Source: Macrocystis pyrifera
Taxonomy: Eukaryota > Sar > Phaeophyceae > Laminariales > Laminariaceae
Length of the DNA stretch: 64,000 nucleotides
Reading direction: 5' to 3'
NCBI GenBank assembly: GCA_031763025.1
Contig: JASSKH010000030.1
Span: 2,115,197 to 2,179,196, forward strand
Below, piece by piece: positions 45,398 through 54,750 of the stretch (position 1 is its first letter; every line of letters starts with the position of its first letter). Both the position numbers and the translations under genes were made by a program. The notes below the pieces were generated by a model, which saw nothing but the letters and a program-made list of their open reading frames with translations, was not told the DNA's origin and did no database searches.

Positions 45398-48300
45398 AAA
45401 AACAACATCCAAAAAAACACGAACAAAAAGCTGCGAAAAAAAAAAATAACCGAGAGCACCAACACCAGGAATATCACCATCATCACCATCACCATCACCA
45501 TCACCATCACCATCACCACCACCAACGGTACGAATAAATGGGAACAAGAAGGGTAAACAGCGGCAAAAAAAAACGTCACAGCCAAAAACAACGGTGACCG
45601 ATCACGCTAACTAACCCCTTCTTCCGTCCATCAAAAGTCGAATGCCCGATTGAAGTGTACCTTCTCCGCCACATAGCACGCCATTTTATCCACGTCGAAA
45701 ACCACCGTGGGCCGGCCCAGGCCGAGGTCCGCGTCAGAAACGAAGAACGGCCCGGCGCTCATCAGCCCGGCGTACGTCAGGGCTGCCGTCGACAAGAAGG
45801 AATGAAAACGACAGCGGCAACGACAACGTCAGCATCATCAGCATCAGCACCAAGACGAACCACAGCAACAGCACCAGTACCACCACCCCCATCAGCAGCT
45901 ACAACAACCACACCAACAGAACAGCATAAGACACACTCGAACATCAGAACGATGACACATGCAGCTAGACAGCGTACATTACCGCTTGAACACCCCCCTC
46001 CCACAACATGCCTGAACAGATACCGCTGGTACTATAGTTTAGAGCAGGGGTGCGGTCAGTCAAGGCGGTCAGACAAGGCGTCAAACCTGCGGTCTGCTGG
46101 AATATCCACCCACTCCTGCAGAAGGCCTTAATATCAACTATTAATAGGCGCAGTGCAGGGCAGTGGCCACTCAAGGCGTCAAAACTGCAATCTGCTGGTA
46201 TATTCACCCCCTCCCACAAAATGCCTTCATGTATTACGGGGGACCATACAGTAGTAAATAGGACCAAATATTGTTACTAAAAACTGGGAGATGTATAGGT
46301 TTTTGTTTGTACCGTAGGTCCTATTTACTATGGTTCCCCGTAATAGTAGTTTTAGCGCAGACGAGCGGTTAGTCAAGGCGGTCAGACAAGGCGTCAAAAA
46401 TGCGGTCTGTTGGCGTGTTCACCCCCTCGCACAAAATGCCTTAATATGAGTGTTTTTGTGGAGGGGAGCGGTCGGTCAAGGCGGTCAGTCAAAGGGCTCA
46501 AACCGCGGTCTCCTGGCATACTCACCCACTCCCGCCGCAGGCCTTATCATACTAGTTTTAGCGTAGGGGAGCGGTCAGACAAGGCGTTTAAACTGCGGTC
46601 CCCCGGCACATTCAGCCCCTCCCACAATATTCTTTAATATAATAGTTCTATTATAGAGGGGCGGTCAGTCAACGCGGTCAGTCAAGGGGTTATGGGGCGG
46701 ACTCTTGTTCATACCGTATTTTCCGCTCACCGTCGTAGGCCACCTCCCACATCCCCTGCCTGAGGCAGCAGTTGGTCATGTACGTGTACACCGCAGCGTT
46801 CGCGGTTGGGTTGGTGCTTCGATACTTCTCCACCGCCAAAGCCTTCTGCCTGGACGGAGCAGGCGTGGACGGTGCGGCACATGCGGAGCAAATTGCCAGA
46901 CCAACACGAGAGTGAGGTCTTGAAGCGCACGACGGTGCGAGGGGGCGGGGGGTGGGGGGGGGGGCGTGGTGCCGCTGCCGATGCGACGCGTGTCACGACC
47001 TGTGGCAGCCCTGGGAAAAAGGGAAAGAAATCCCACAACTACGTACGGCCCCGCACACAACTGCGATAGGCGACGAAATAAAACGGTGATACTTGCTGGG
47101 GTCTGCAAGGGGGTAGCTGAATTTTTTGTGGATCGGGGGTTGGGGGGGATGGGGCAGGGGTGCATTCGATATCATGCATGACCATCCTCGTATGGCATGG
47201 ACCCTCGCATCCCTGCAAGGCCGGGACAGAGCACGTCGGGTTTTCACCGACTGGGTACAATCGGGGGGGGGGGGGGGGGCTCGCCTACCCCTGCCTCCGA
47301 CAGCCCGCGCCGGCCGCCTCGAAGCACAAGCAACGTGGACTTCCGAAGTAGATCCTCCGCCTACCGTGCATGGCATCTCGCTCGTTCTGATCACGTCGGG
47401 CAGGCAGCCAACAACCAACCTCAACAAATGCGAAGGCGGCTTAATTGTTCAGTGCCATCCTAGATTCCCCTATCATGGCGTACGCGACAGCATCTTGACC
47501 ACTCTCACCGAAAATATAGTCCACATTTGACTCTCTGATGTGAACACGACACGGGGACTATATTCTCGTCCAGGGTGGCGTACAAGAAACTGAGAGTTGA
47601 GGAAGTTGGGCCCAGCTTCTGTACGAAGCATACGCGAGAGAGCCAACACTTACTATTACGGGAGACCATAGTAAATGGGACCAGATATTCTCAGCAAAAA
47701 TAGGGAAATATATAGGTTTTTGTGTGTACCGTAGGTGCTATTTACTATGGCCCTCCGTAATAGTGCTGAAATATGTGTAGGATAACTGCACCACGTATTA
47801 ATTTGGCTCGGCATACACGTCGGCCATATATATGTGCGTGTGTATAAGAAAGCCAATTCTTAGTACTGAAAGGAGTGGAAGGACAGACCCCGCCTCAACA
47901 TGCACAAGAACTTGAGCCTGGCCGGAACGAAGAGCTTTTCTCGTAAGAATGCGAGCCCGTGGCTCAATAGAGGAAGAGGTTTCCAGATGAGAATAAGAGC
48001 CTATGGCCCAAAATACGATACGACTTTTCCACATACAATTTTGAGCCTCTGGCCAAAAATAAGACTTTACTACATATAAACAACTTGAGCCTTCGGCCCG
48101 ATTTTATTTTTCCAACAGTTTTGTAAATACGGGTTTGAGCCTCTGGCCCATAGTAGCAGTTTTTAATCTATAAAGTGTAGCCTCTGGCCCAAGATAATAG
48201 TTTCTCTACATAGCAACTATTACGGGGGATAATAGTAAATAGGACCTACGGTACACACAAAAACCCATATATTTCACTATTCTTACTAACAATATTTGGT

Positions 48301-50912
48301 CCCATTTACTATGGTCCCCCGTAATAGAGCCTTTGGCCCAAAGTGAGAGTTTTCTCTACACTCGAGACCAACAGTTTCCTACCTAAACAGGTAGAAAGAA
48401 GCCTTGGCGTCAAATTGAGAGTTTTCATACATAAAAAAAATCGAGAGCTTCTGGCCCGAAATAAGAGTTCCCCCCCCCCCCGCCTGGCTTTCCACATGAA
48501 AAATTCAGACTGGCCTGGGCTGGCCCCACACGACACGAACATTTTCTGAAGTGGTGTCGTGTACCGCTGTGGCGTACCTCCACTTCTTCACGGACACGGC
48601 CCACGGGGTGCGCAGTTCCGCCACCACCTCTTTCTCCAGGTTTTGAAGCAGGAAGTCGGCCTCCGCCTCCGCCCTCGTCGAAGCTGACAGTCCCGCCAAA
48701 AGCTCCCCCGTTTCCGCCGCTTCCGCAAGACGCGAGCAGCGCTGGAGGATGACGCTGGCCTTTTTTATGGTTGGGGGGGCGACGGGGAGAAGAGGTGGAT
48801 GGATACAAATGAGAAAGAGTATGACTGAGACCAAGACCACGACCAAGACTACCATTAACCCTTCTATTGCGGGGGACCATAGTAAATAGGACCAAATATT
48901 GTTAGTAAAAATAGGTAAATATATAGGTTTGTATCTATACCGTAGGTCCTATTTACTATGCTCCCCCGTAATAGGGCAAAACTGCAGTCCCGTTTGGGGG
49001 AAAAACTACTTGAAAAATGAGTGGTTCGACCCCAAAACGACACTGCAGTTTACCCCTAAAAGAGTTAAAAGCGAAGGCCAAGACTAAGAATAATATTAAC
49101 AGTACTTGACCACTCTGTTCCCAAAATGGAAGGACCTTTTGTGTACCAATAGTTAATCTATACCGCCCTTATACCTACGCACAGAGCGAGTGCTGTGAGA
49201 AAAAAAAAAATAGAGACGCCGTGAGGAGAGAGGAGTACCGTCGACGCATGAAGGCGCTACGTTTTGGATCGTTACATTGATTGGGAACTCGAACCATCAA
49301 GATGGGTTTCGACGTTAGAGCCGCCGTTTCGGTGTGTTTTACTCCGTTCGCGCGGCAGAGTCGAGTCAGGGCACTCCTGCAGACAGGTTTATCGGGGTGT
49401 ATCGGGTTGCGATCCACCGCAACTTAGCAGGGCCGCCCAGAAGTGCATGCCGGTACGACTTGGCCCAGCTGCGACATTTTTGTTGTTGTTGTTGTTGTCT
49501 TGTTTGGTTGTCACAGAGTCCTCGCTACAGCTTCACCCCTCGGGAACTTTCCCGGGTGGTGTAAGGGAGCTACGCTTTGCATAGTTAGTGAGCATACTAC
49601 AAACGCGTCAGCTGAGAGTTCGACCGATTGAGTGATCGACACTCAACTCTGTAATCACATGTGTACGTATATTTTAAACGATTTCGGGCAAAAAATGTTA
49701 TATTACCACTCTGTCGCACAATACAAGGACGTTTACATGGTATTACGGGGGGCCATAGTAAATAGGACCAAACATTGTTCGTAAAAATAGTTAAATATAT
49801 AGGTTTTTATGTAAACCGTAGGTCCTATTAACTATGGACCCCCGTAACAATAACTAACACAAACTTTCCTTACATTTCGGGACATAGTGGTTTACGTTAG
49901 CCATCCTGGCTTAAGAGACAGTACACGCTGTTTTTTATTTTCAGTGTTCGTTTTTTCCACCCCATTCAATAGCTTCGCCCTTCTGTTCACCCTCCTGCGT
50001 ACATAGACGTAACTCAGACATAGACAGACGCGAGGCCACACAGCAGCGGAGGCCCTCCTCCTCCTCCTCCCTCACGACCACGGTTCGTGCCTATGCCTTT
50101 TACTATCGCGAGGAGACTTCAGCCCTTTCTTCCCTCGTACGACCACACGCCGGCTCATTTAGTTTCGGTCGGCGTACTTGGACCCCCAAACGGGTTTGTA
50201 AAGACGAAACGGCCTCTCTCGTGATCAGGCCGGGTAAACACGCTCACGCGCCCCCGAGGTATGTAGCAGCGGCCTGATCTGCTGTCGCAACGGAAGCGAC
50301 GGGATCAATCGACACACAACCAGTGTTAAGAACCGAAAACCGAAAATCGAAAGTACTTTTTTTCGGTCGGTTTTGATTCGGTTTATCCCGACCGATAACC
50401 GACATTTAGTTTTTTTCGGTTTATTTGCGAAACAAAAGACCGAAACCGACCCTACATGTTCGTTTTTTTTTCTCTCGCTTTTTCGGTTTTTTCGATTTCG
50501 GTTTGCTGGAAAAAACGACCGAAACCGACCGATTTTTCAGCGAAAAAAACAAAACCCGACCGAGCCATTTTTCGTTTCCGGTTCACAATACTCACGCAGC
50601 ATGAATTTTTATATGTGGAAGTGTGGCGAGGTTAATATTCACTTTGACCAAACCGCCGGAGGATAAAAACGAAAAAGGCACCTCTGTGGTCAGGAACTCC
50701 TGTCCGTCCAAGATCACGTCATCAACAAGCGTCCCGATAGTTTCCGACGCCGATGCCCCCTCGTCTATCTGCCGCCGCAGCTTCCGCAGACCCGCCTGGG
50801 AAACGCCCTCGGCCTCTCCTCCAAACCGCCGCCGAGAGTCTTCTGCCGTGCTGGGCGCGGCAGCGTCGTCTCCCTGCTGTCCTCCCTGGCTGCTGGCGGC
50901 GATAACAGCAGC

Positions 50913-50946
<34 letters not shown>

Positions 50947-50975
50947 GCAGCAGTCAAGCCGATCGGCATTGTCAA
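40509..50975 (-). CDS. Unrecognised protein, 7 exons, about 430 residues
   Basis: Function unknown. Exons in coding order: 50975-50643, 48759-48578, 46849-46731, 45782-45661, 43957-43829, 42586-42389, 40718-40509 (stop TAG). Every junction is GT-AG and keeps frame (phases 0, 2, 1, 0, 0, 0), which is strong evidence that it is real. It opens with a poly-alanine stretch encoded by (CAG)n on the plus strand. Then come charged helical segments (SQAGLRKLRRQIDEG, ASTRAEAEADFLLQNLEKEV), an AVYTYMTNCCLRQGMWEVAYD segment faintly like a pentatricopeptide or TPR helix pair, DLGLGRPTVVFDVDKMA, GVGIEEINFSQNEDSASHF, a glycine run, and an acidic C-terminus (RRAIEEEQQ). The start ATG at 50975 is the first in frame but could be internal. 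The acceptor before 43957 has a poor pyrimidine tract and is the weakest junction. Introns are packed with family M, P, A and T elements. Confidence 0.75.
40789..40914. mobile_element. Family N foldback element, copy 1
   Basis: GGGGGCAAAACACACTAGG / TAGTAATAAGAACCC at the left, GGGTTCTGTTTCTTACTAC and ATTAGCCCCCCC at the right; related to 58990-59108. Directly adjacent to family M copy M6. Confidence 0.7.
40919..41019. mobile_element. Family M MITE, copy M6
   Basis: TATTACGGGGGGCCATAGTA to GGTCCCCCGTAATA, core in reverse orientation. Confidence 0.88.
41142..41244. mobile_element. Family P MITE, copy P4
   Basis: GCCCTTTTCCGTACTGCAG at the left, GTTGCAGTACTAAACGG at the right, with GGGGACAAACC / TTTGTCCCC inner arms. 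Confidence 0.75.
41966..42065. mobile_element. Family P MITE, copy P5
   Basis: TTAACCCTCTTTAGTACCGC at the left and CTCAAAAAGGGGCTAA at the right; arms nearly intact. Confidence 0.82.
43236..43420. repeat. CCTTC/CTTCC pyrimidine microsatellite
   Basis: Pyrimidine-only sequence dominated by CCTTCC words. It lies in the intron between exons 43957-43829 and 42586-42389 of the minus-strand gene. Confidence 0.85.
44200..44406 (-). repeat. Family A repeat, copy A16
   Basis: Minus strand from CCGCCTCATAAGCGG to GATAATGAGCACACAC; the GAGGCGGTTGG end is duplicated after a G-run at 44410-44430. Confidence 0.83.
44618..44700. repeat. Poly-C then (CT)n microsatellite
   Basis: A C-run at 44616-44634 followed by about 31 CT units to 44697. 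Confidence 0.93.
44760..45096 (+). repeat. Family A repeat, copy A17
   Basis: Starts GTAAGGCACCAACGAGGCAG, includes the GATCTCTTCAAGTGGCC variant, and ends TTGATATCGAGTACC plus a C-run. Confidence 0.85.
45360..45530. repeat. (AAC)n and (CATCAC)n microsatellites
   Basis: AAC repeats at 45358-45396 and ATCACC/CATCAC repeats at 45474-45525; the plus-strand ORF with poly-Thr and poly-His is due to them. Confidence 0.85.
46035..46705. repeat. Tandem repeat GGTCAGTCAAGGCGGTCAG, about 6 units
   Basis: Units of about 100 bases contain GCGGTCAGTCAAGG, GCGTCAAACCTGCGGTCTG, and end with CCACAAAATGCCTTAATAT. A family M element (46232-46345) sits inside the array. It lies just beyond the donor of exon 46849-46731. 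Confidence 0.9.
46232..46345. mobile_element. Family M MITE, copy M7, inside a tandem array
   Basis: TATTACGGGGGACCATACAG to GGTTCCCCGTAATA. It interrupts one unit of the 46-kb tandem repeat. Confidence 0.87.
47150..47262 (-). repeat. Family A repeat, copy A18 (diverged)
   Basis: Minus strand: GTCGGTGAAAACCCGACG to CATGATATCGAATGCACC; the terminal GAGTAC is mutated. Confidence 0.75.
47654..47762. mobile_element. Family M MITE, copy M8
   Basis: TATTACGGGAGACCATAGTA to CCCTCCGTAATA. Confidence 0.88.
47895..48470. repeat. GAGCCTCTGGCCC minisatellite, about 10 units
   Basis: Units of 45-70 bases share GAGCCTCTGGCCCAAAAT, AATAAGAGTTT and TCTACATA. A family M element at 48218-48326 splits the array. 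It lies in the intron just downstream (on the minus strand) of exon 48759-48578. Confidence 0.9.
48218..48326. mobile_element. Family M MITE, copy M9, inside the minisatellite
   Basis: TATTACGGGGGATAATAGTA to GGTCCCCCGTAATA; the GAGCCTTTGGCCC unit resumes immediately after it. Confidence 0.9.
48855..49068. mobile_element. Family P MITE, copy P6, split by a family M element
   Basis: TTAACCCTT at 48855-48863, then family M copy M10, then AAAACTGCAGTCCCGTTTGG and the second arm ending AAAGAGTTAA at 49059-49068. Confidence 0.8.
48865..48973. mobile_element. Family M MITE, copy M10, nested in P6
   Basis: TATTGCGGGGGACCATAGTA to GCTCCCCCGTAATA; inserted in the left arm of P6. Confidence 0.88.
49703..49893. 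mobile_element. Family T element, copy T5, split by a family M element
   Basis: TACCACTCTGTCGCACAATA at the left and TTACATTTCGGGACATAGTG at the right, with family M copy M11 in between. Confidence 0.75.
49741..49849. mobile_element. Family M MITE, copy M11, nested in T5
   Basis: TATTACGGGGGGCCATAGTA to GGACCCCCGTAACA. Confidence 0.88.
50330..50590. repeat. ACCGAAA / TTTCGGT self-complementary array
   Basis: Repeated ACCGAAA, CGGTCGG and TTTTCGGTTT words in both orientations that can fold into long hairpins; a few bases outside the first exon of the minus-strand gene on its intron side. Confidence 0.8.
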
Positions 50976-51789
50976 TTTATCAATTTATGCGTCTGATACA
51001 TGCGACTATGGTAGTTGTACGCACCACAGCTAGTTTCCGCTTCCAAACCATGTTGACCCCCATCAGGAATGCACGAACGAACGAGGTATGTGCCAGGTAT
51101 CATGTCACCGGTGTGTACATGCAGCGTACATGGTTGTCTGGAATGCCGAAGACATGCTGAGATGATTCCGGCAAATATACGTACGTACCGGTATTCGAAT
51201 TTCAGGAATACCGAGGGAGTACCAAAACAAAATGCCGGTACTCGTACAGTGAAGTATTCGATTCTTAAGGAAAACCGGGAAATACCGAAAAAAAAAAGTA
51301 CCATAACTGTTTCCGAGCCACGGTGTTTGATAGAATACCGATCGTACTTTTTCGAAGCCGGTATCCAACACTGGGTATCATACATGCCGCTATGCTGTTA
51401 TGATATGATACTGCCTTGAATGAGGCTGAAAGCCCAGTAATTCCCTGGGTTCAAGTATTAGGACCGTATTTGTAGTACTTGGGAGGCGTGTCGTAGAAGG
51501 GGGCACGAGCTCGGCTCTCAGTCTCCGCTCGCAGGGAAGGCATAAAGCTGCTCTTCTTCTATCTCTAATCAAACAAGACACGTGAGTACCAACGAGTACC
51601 GACTTAATAGGCAAACCTGTCCAGGGATGCAAAGTGTCCCGACCTTGATCTTAACAAGTGGCGTCGTCGGCAGGACAAACAAGTGGCGTCGTCGCCTTAG
51701 GACTTTTAGCCTGTTTTGTTGGTACGAGTTGTGTCTCTCTCTCTTGCCCGTTTGCTTTTCTGGGGTACGTTTGCTCCGCACACTGCACG

Positions 51790-51922
51790 ATGGAGACTGA
51801 TGAGGTGGGAGGGTCTGCTCCCCCTCAAGGTGGCCGAGCCACCAAGGCCCAGGGCCCCTCATTGCCCCACCGCCCAAGGCTCGTCGAAGCTTACGTGGCA
51901 TTTGTACGGGATGTTTTCTGCG
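51790..51922 (+). CDS. Candidate first exon, product unknown
   Basis: ATG-initiated 133-base open stretch (METDEVGGSAPPQGGRATKA...) rich in charged residues, ending at a GTACGT donor in phase 1. It is GC-rich against AT-richer surroundings. No partner exon is certain: the open frame from about 52044 has only a weak acceptor. It could be chance. Confidence 0.22.
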
Positions 51923-52654
51923 GTACGTGTAAAGTTCGAAGAAGAAGGATTGACCTTCCCAACCACAACAGGACTTACACTTTACCCTTCAGGGTAGACG
52001 AATACCGGCAGGCGTATCGAGTATCGTGCGAGGTTCGAGGAAAAAACTACGATGCTTACCCCCGAGGTATTTACGTCGAAATCCCGATCCTGACCTCCAG
52101 GCACCTCTGCTGCCTCAGATAGATGCCGGATGGGACCTAAGTAAGGCCTGTCATACGCACATGGGCCATTTTTTGTCGGTACATATTGTACTGCCGTTCG
52201 TTTTCCCATGCTATAATATCGTATCATGTCATACGACAACGTGCCAAGTGGCCATACGTTCCATACCGGTATATACTACACCAAAACGAGGTGCGCATGG
52301 GGGGGGAGTACTTTGTCGAGCACGTTGCCACTGACCGGACGGGTTTTTTCTCCACTACTGCTGTGCCGTGCCGACGCAAGCACAAACCCACGACACCAGC
52401 AGCAGCAGCAGCAGCAGCTCGAATATACGTAAAGCATATCATAGGGCGTAGGGCGTAGGGGGCTTCACAGGGGGCCTGCTGACTGCCCAGGCTGCCGACT
52501 GCTGACTGCTTACTGCGGACGAATGTACAAGTACTCTGACGTCTGGACGCCTTATCTCTCTCTCCTTGCCCAGAGAGGGATATCATCATCGGCAACAACT
52601 TGTTTGCGATCATGATTAGTAGAAGAGCTCACCACCTACTCGATATTACAGTAG

Positions 52655-52826
52655 GTCTGATTAGCTTAGCGTTGGGGTTAGGGTTGCTCTGATTGGCTTG
52701 AAGTCAGGGTAAGGGTTGCTCTGATTGGCTTAAGGTCAGGGTTAGGGTTGCTCTAATTGGCTTAAGGTCAGGGTTAGGGTTACTCTGATTGGCTCAGGGT
52801 TAGAGTTAGGGTTAGTTCTATTCGTC
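52655..52826. repeat. Tandem repeat containing TTAGGG-like words
   Basis: About four units near 38 bases: GGGTTAGGGTTGCTCTGATT, GGCTTAAGGTCA. Each unit carries one telomere-like GGTTAGGGTT. A single further GGGTTAGGGTTAG is at 57226-57240. Confidence 0.85.
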
Positions 52827-53162
52827 TCGCACATAGTGCGTGTCAACCATTTGCTCGGACAAGCGGTGAGCGACGCCGATCATGATCTCTACACCCTACA
52901 CAGACAGTGAGAGATAAAGACGCCGAGAAATCTAAGTACTCGTTCGCGATCATCATGATTGACACAGATAGGAACACTTATAAAAATACGTCGAAATGTC
53001 TGCGAGTATCTTCGCGACTGCAGCCAGCAACCGGCCGTCTGAGCAGTCAACAGTTGTATCACCCCCTCTATACGCGCCTATCCTACGACCCTACATACCT
53101 ACCCTGGTAGGTATGTATTTTTCGAGAATGAAGATGTAACGGGCCTCCAACTCAACCCAGGT

Positions 53163-53246
53163 ACAACCATGGACGGAAATGTTAGATACGTTGGATATTC
53201 ATACTTAATACACCAACGGTCTTTGCATTTCCGTCCCAGAGTGGTA
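53163..53246. mobile_element. Family T-like hairpin, copy T7
   Basis: GGACGGAAATGTTAGATACG at the left and TTGCATTTCCGTCCCAGAG at the right; TGGTA end present on the right. Confidence 0.6.
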
Positions 53247-53261
53247 CGGCCTGCGCCTAAC

Positions 53262-53458
53262 GGCATACCAGGCCAAGATGTCAGGAGACATACTTTTCAC
53301 CCCTCGACAGACAGCAACTTTGCCTTGACACGCCTTGACTGACATCAAACTACTCGGTGTTAGTCTCGGTGTTAGTCTGGAACACTCGGCCGCACATCAT
53401 TGACAGCCCACGTTTTGCCCCGCTTGACATGTCTCCTGACATGTTTGATACCAGGTAC
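53262..53458. mobile_element. Foldback element, pair member 2
   Basis: Starts CATACCAGGCCAAGATGTCA and ends GACATGTTTGATACCAGG. It shares ordered internal blocks GACAGACAGCAACT, CACGTTTTGCCC and TCTCCTGACAT with 22120-22328. Confidence 0.77.
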
Positions 53459-54458
53459 CTGGTAACTGGTACCCTTGGGTAACTGCTGCCTGGTAACATG
53501 TGTAACCGCCGTGCTTTCGTCGTTTCGCAAGAACCATGCCACGAAGAAGCAAACACAGCAAAAACCGTTTTCTCACCTGGCAGCCAAGGCCAAAACTCTC
53601 GTCACAGCTCTAGCTCTTGGCGCCAATATTACCAACGTTGCTGAGGGATTACCTTGGGTGCACTTGTTGCGGTCCTGCTGCTCTTGCGCATGATGATGAT
53701 GATGATGGTGCTGTTGCACTCCTCCGAAGGAAGTTGACGCTCGTGCTGCTGCTGCAGACGGGCAACGTAGGACACGGTGCGTCGCAACGACAAAAGCTTC
53801 GCAAAAGGCGATGCGAATGGCAGGATTCACATCAGCAAGCGAGAAAATAACTAGTACGGCCACGATCCGACGAAGCCCGGCGCCCCCCCTGGGTATTGAT
53901 AACATGCCACACCACACCAACAACGACCGAGTGCTGCAGCAGTTGTTGTCCTGGTCGATTCTTGATAACATGAGAAAAGGGTTTCGATTATCCTGGCAGG
54001 CTGTTTGTGTAACGGTTCGGGATCCGTTACCACCAGTCACCAAACACGCCGACGTTGCGATGATCAGTCACATGAACACAGGACCACAAGGTAGGTCATA
54101 GATCTGAAAGGCCACAGTACACAGGGTCACAGGTGCCATGGATGCTGCCACACAGCCGTACAGTATCCCCTTGCGAAGCACACCCTTGGCGAGCCGTCGC
54201 GCGTGAAAGAGGGAAGAGAAGTATCTCACCGCGTCAGTACCAGTCCTACCGAAGACGGCGCCGCGATGAAGGCGCCGGCAGCGGCATCACACCGGTTTCC
54301 GCCGAACAAATCGCGTCACGGAGAAACCGACACTTCTGCAGCAGCAACAGCAGCGGCAGCAGTCGGCGGTAGTAGTGGTGGTGGTGGTGGTGGTGGTGTG
54401 GTGATACACGTCCCCACCTCTCACGCCCTCCTCCTTCTGCGACGACGGACCGAGGCAG

Positions 54459-54750
54459 CAGTCGCAGTTCCCCGGTTGTGATTGTACCGCATAATCTGGC
54501 GGATAGGCCAATCAAGTCTGCGGGGCGACAGCAACAGCAAGCCGTCGGCATACCACCCGCACCGAGCTCGACCTTCAACGCGGTGGGCATCTCTAGAGCG
54601 AGTGAGCGCCGCGAGGCAGGCCGTGGCGCGTCTCCGAGCGCCGCTCGGCCAGGAGGGATAGGGTGCCCTCTTCCTGCGGCGCACGTGGGTGATGTGCAGA
54701 CCCCCCTCGTGGTCACCACGAGCGTTTTGACGAGAGGGGATCGACCGATG
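54459..54750 (+). CDS. Candidate internal exon, product unknown
   Basis: Open stretch between a pyrimidine-rich acceptor (ending GAGGCAG) and a GTGAGA donor. It encodes SSPVVIVPHNLADRPIKSAG, a short Gln run and Ala/Arg-rich sequence ending VLTRGDRPM. The opposite strand is also open over much of the region, so the strand is not secure. Confidence 0.25.

Larger units (their letters stand above)
52827..54458. other. Intergenic with repeats; weak coding signs at 53.5-54.4 kb
   Basis: Contains a family T element (53163-53246), foldback member 2 (53262-53458) and GAT, GGT and CAG microsatellites. Open frames on both strands between 53475 and 54450 reflect these repeats in part; no product could be recognised, but a GC-rich unannotated gene cannot be excluded. 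Confidence 0.35.

Noticed and set aside
45154-45537. Plus-strand ORF with poly-Thr and poly-His
   Set aside because: Caused by (AAC)n and (CATCAC)n microsatellites inside an intron of the minus-strand gene.
49560-49625. tRNA-like B box (GAGAGTTCGACC)
   Set aside because: Only a weak A box and no pairable stems; less convincing than the units at 15.4 and 58.0 kb.
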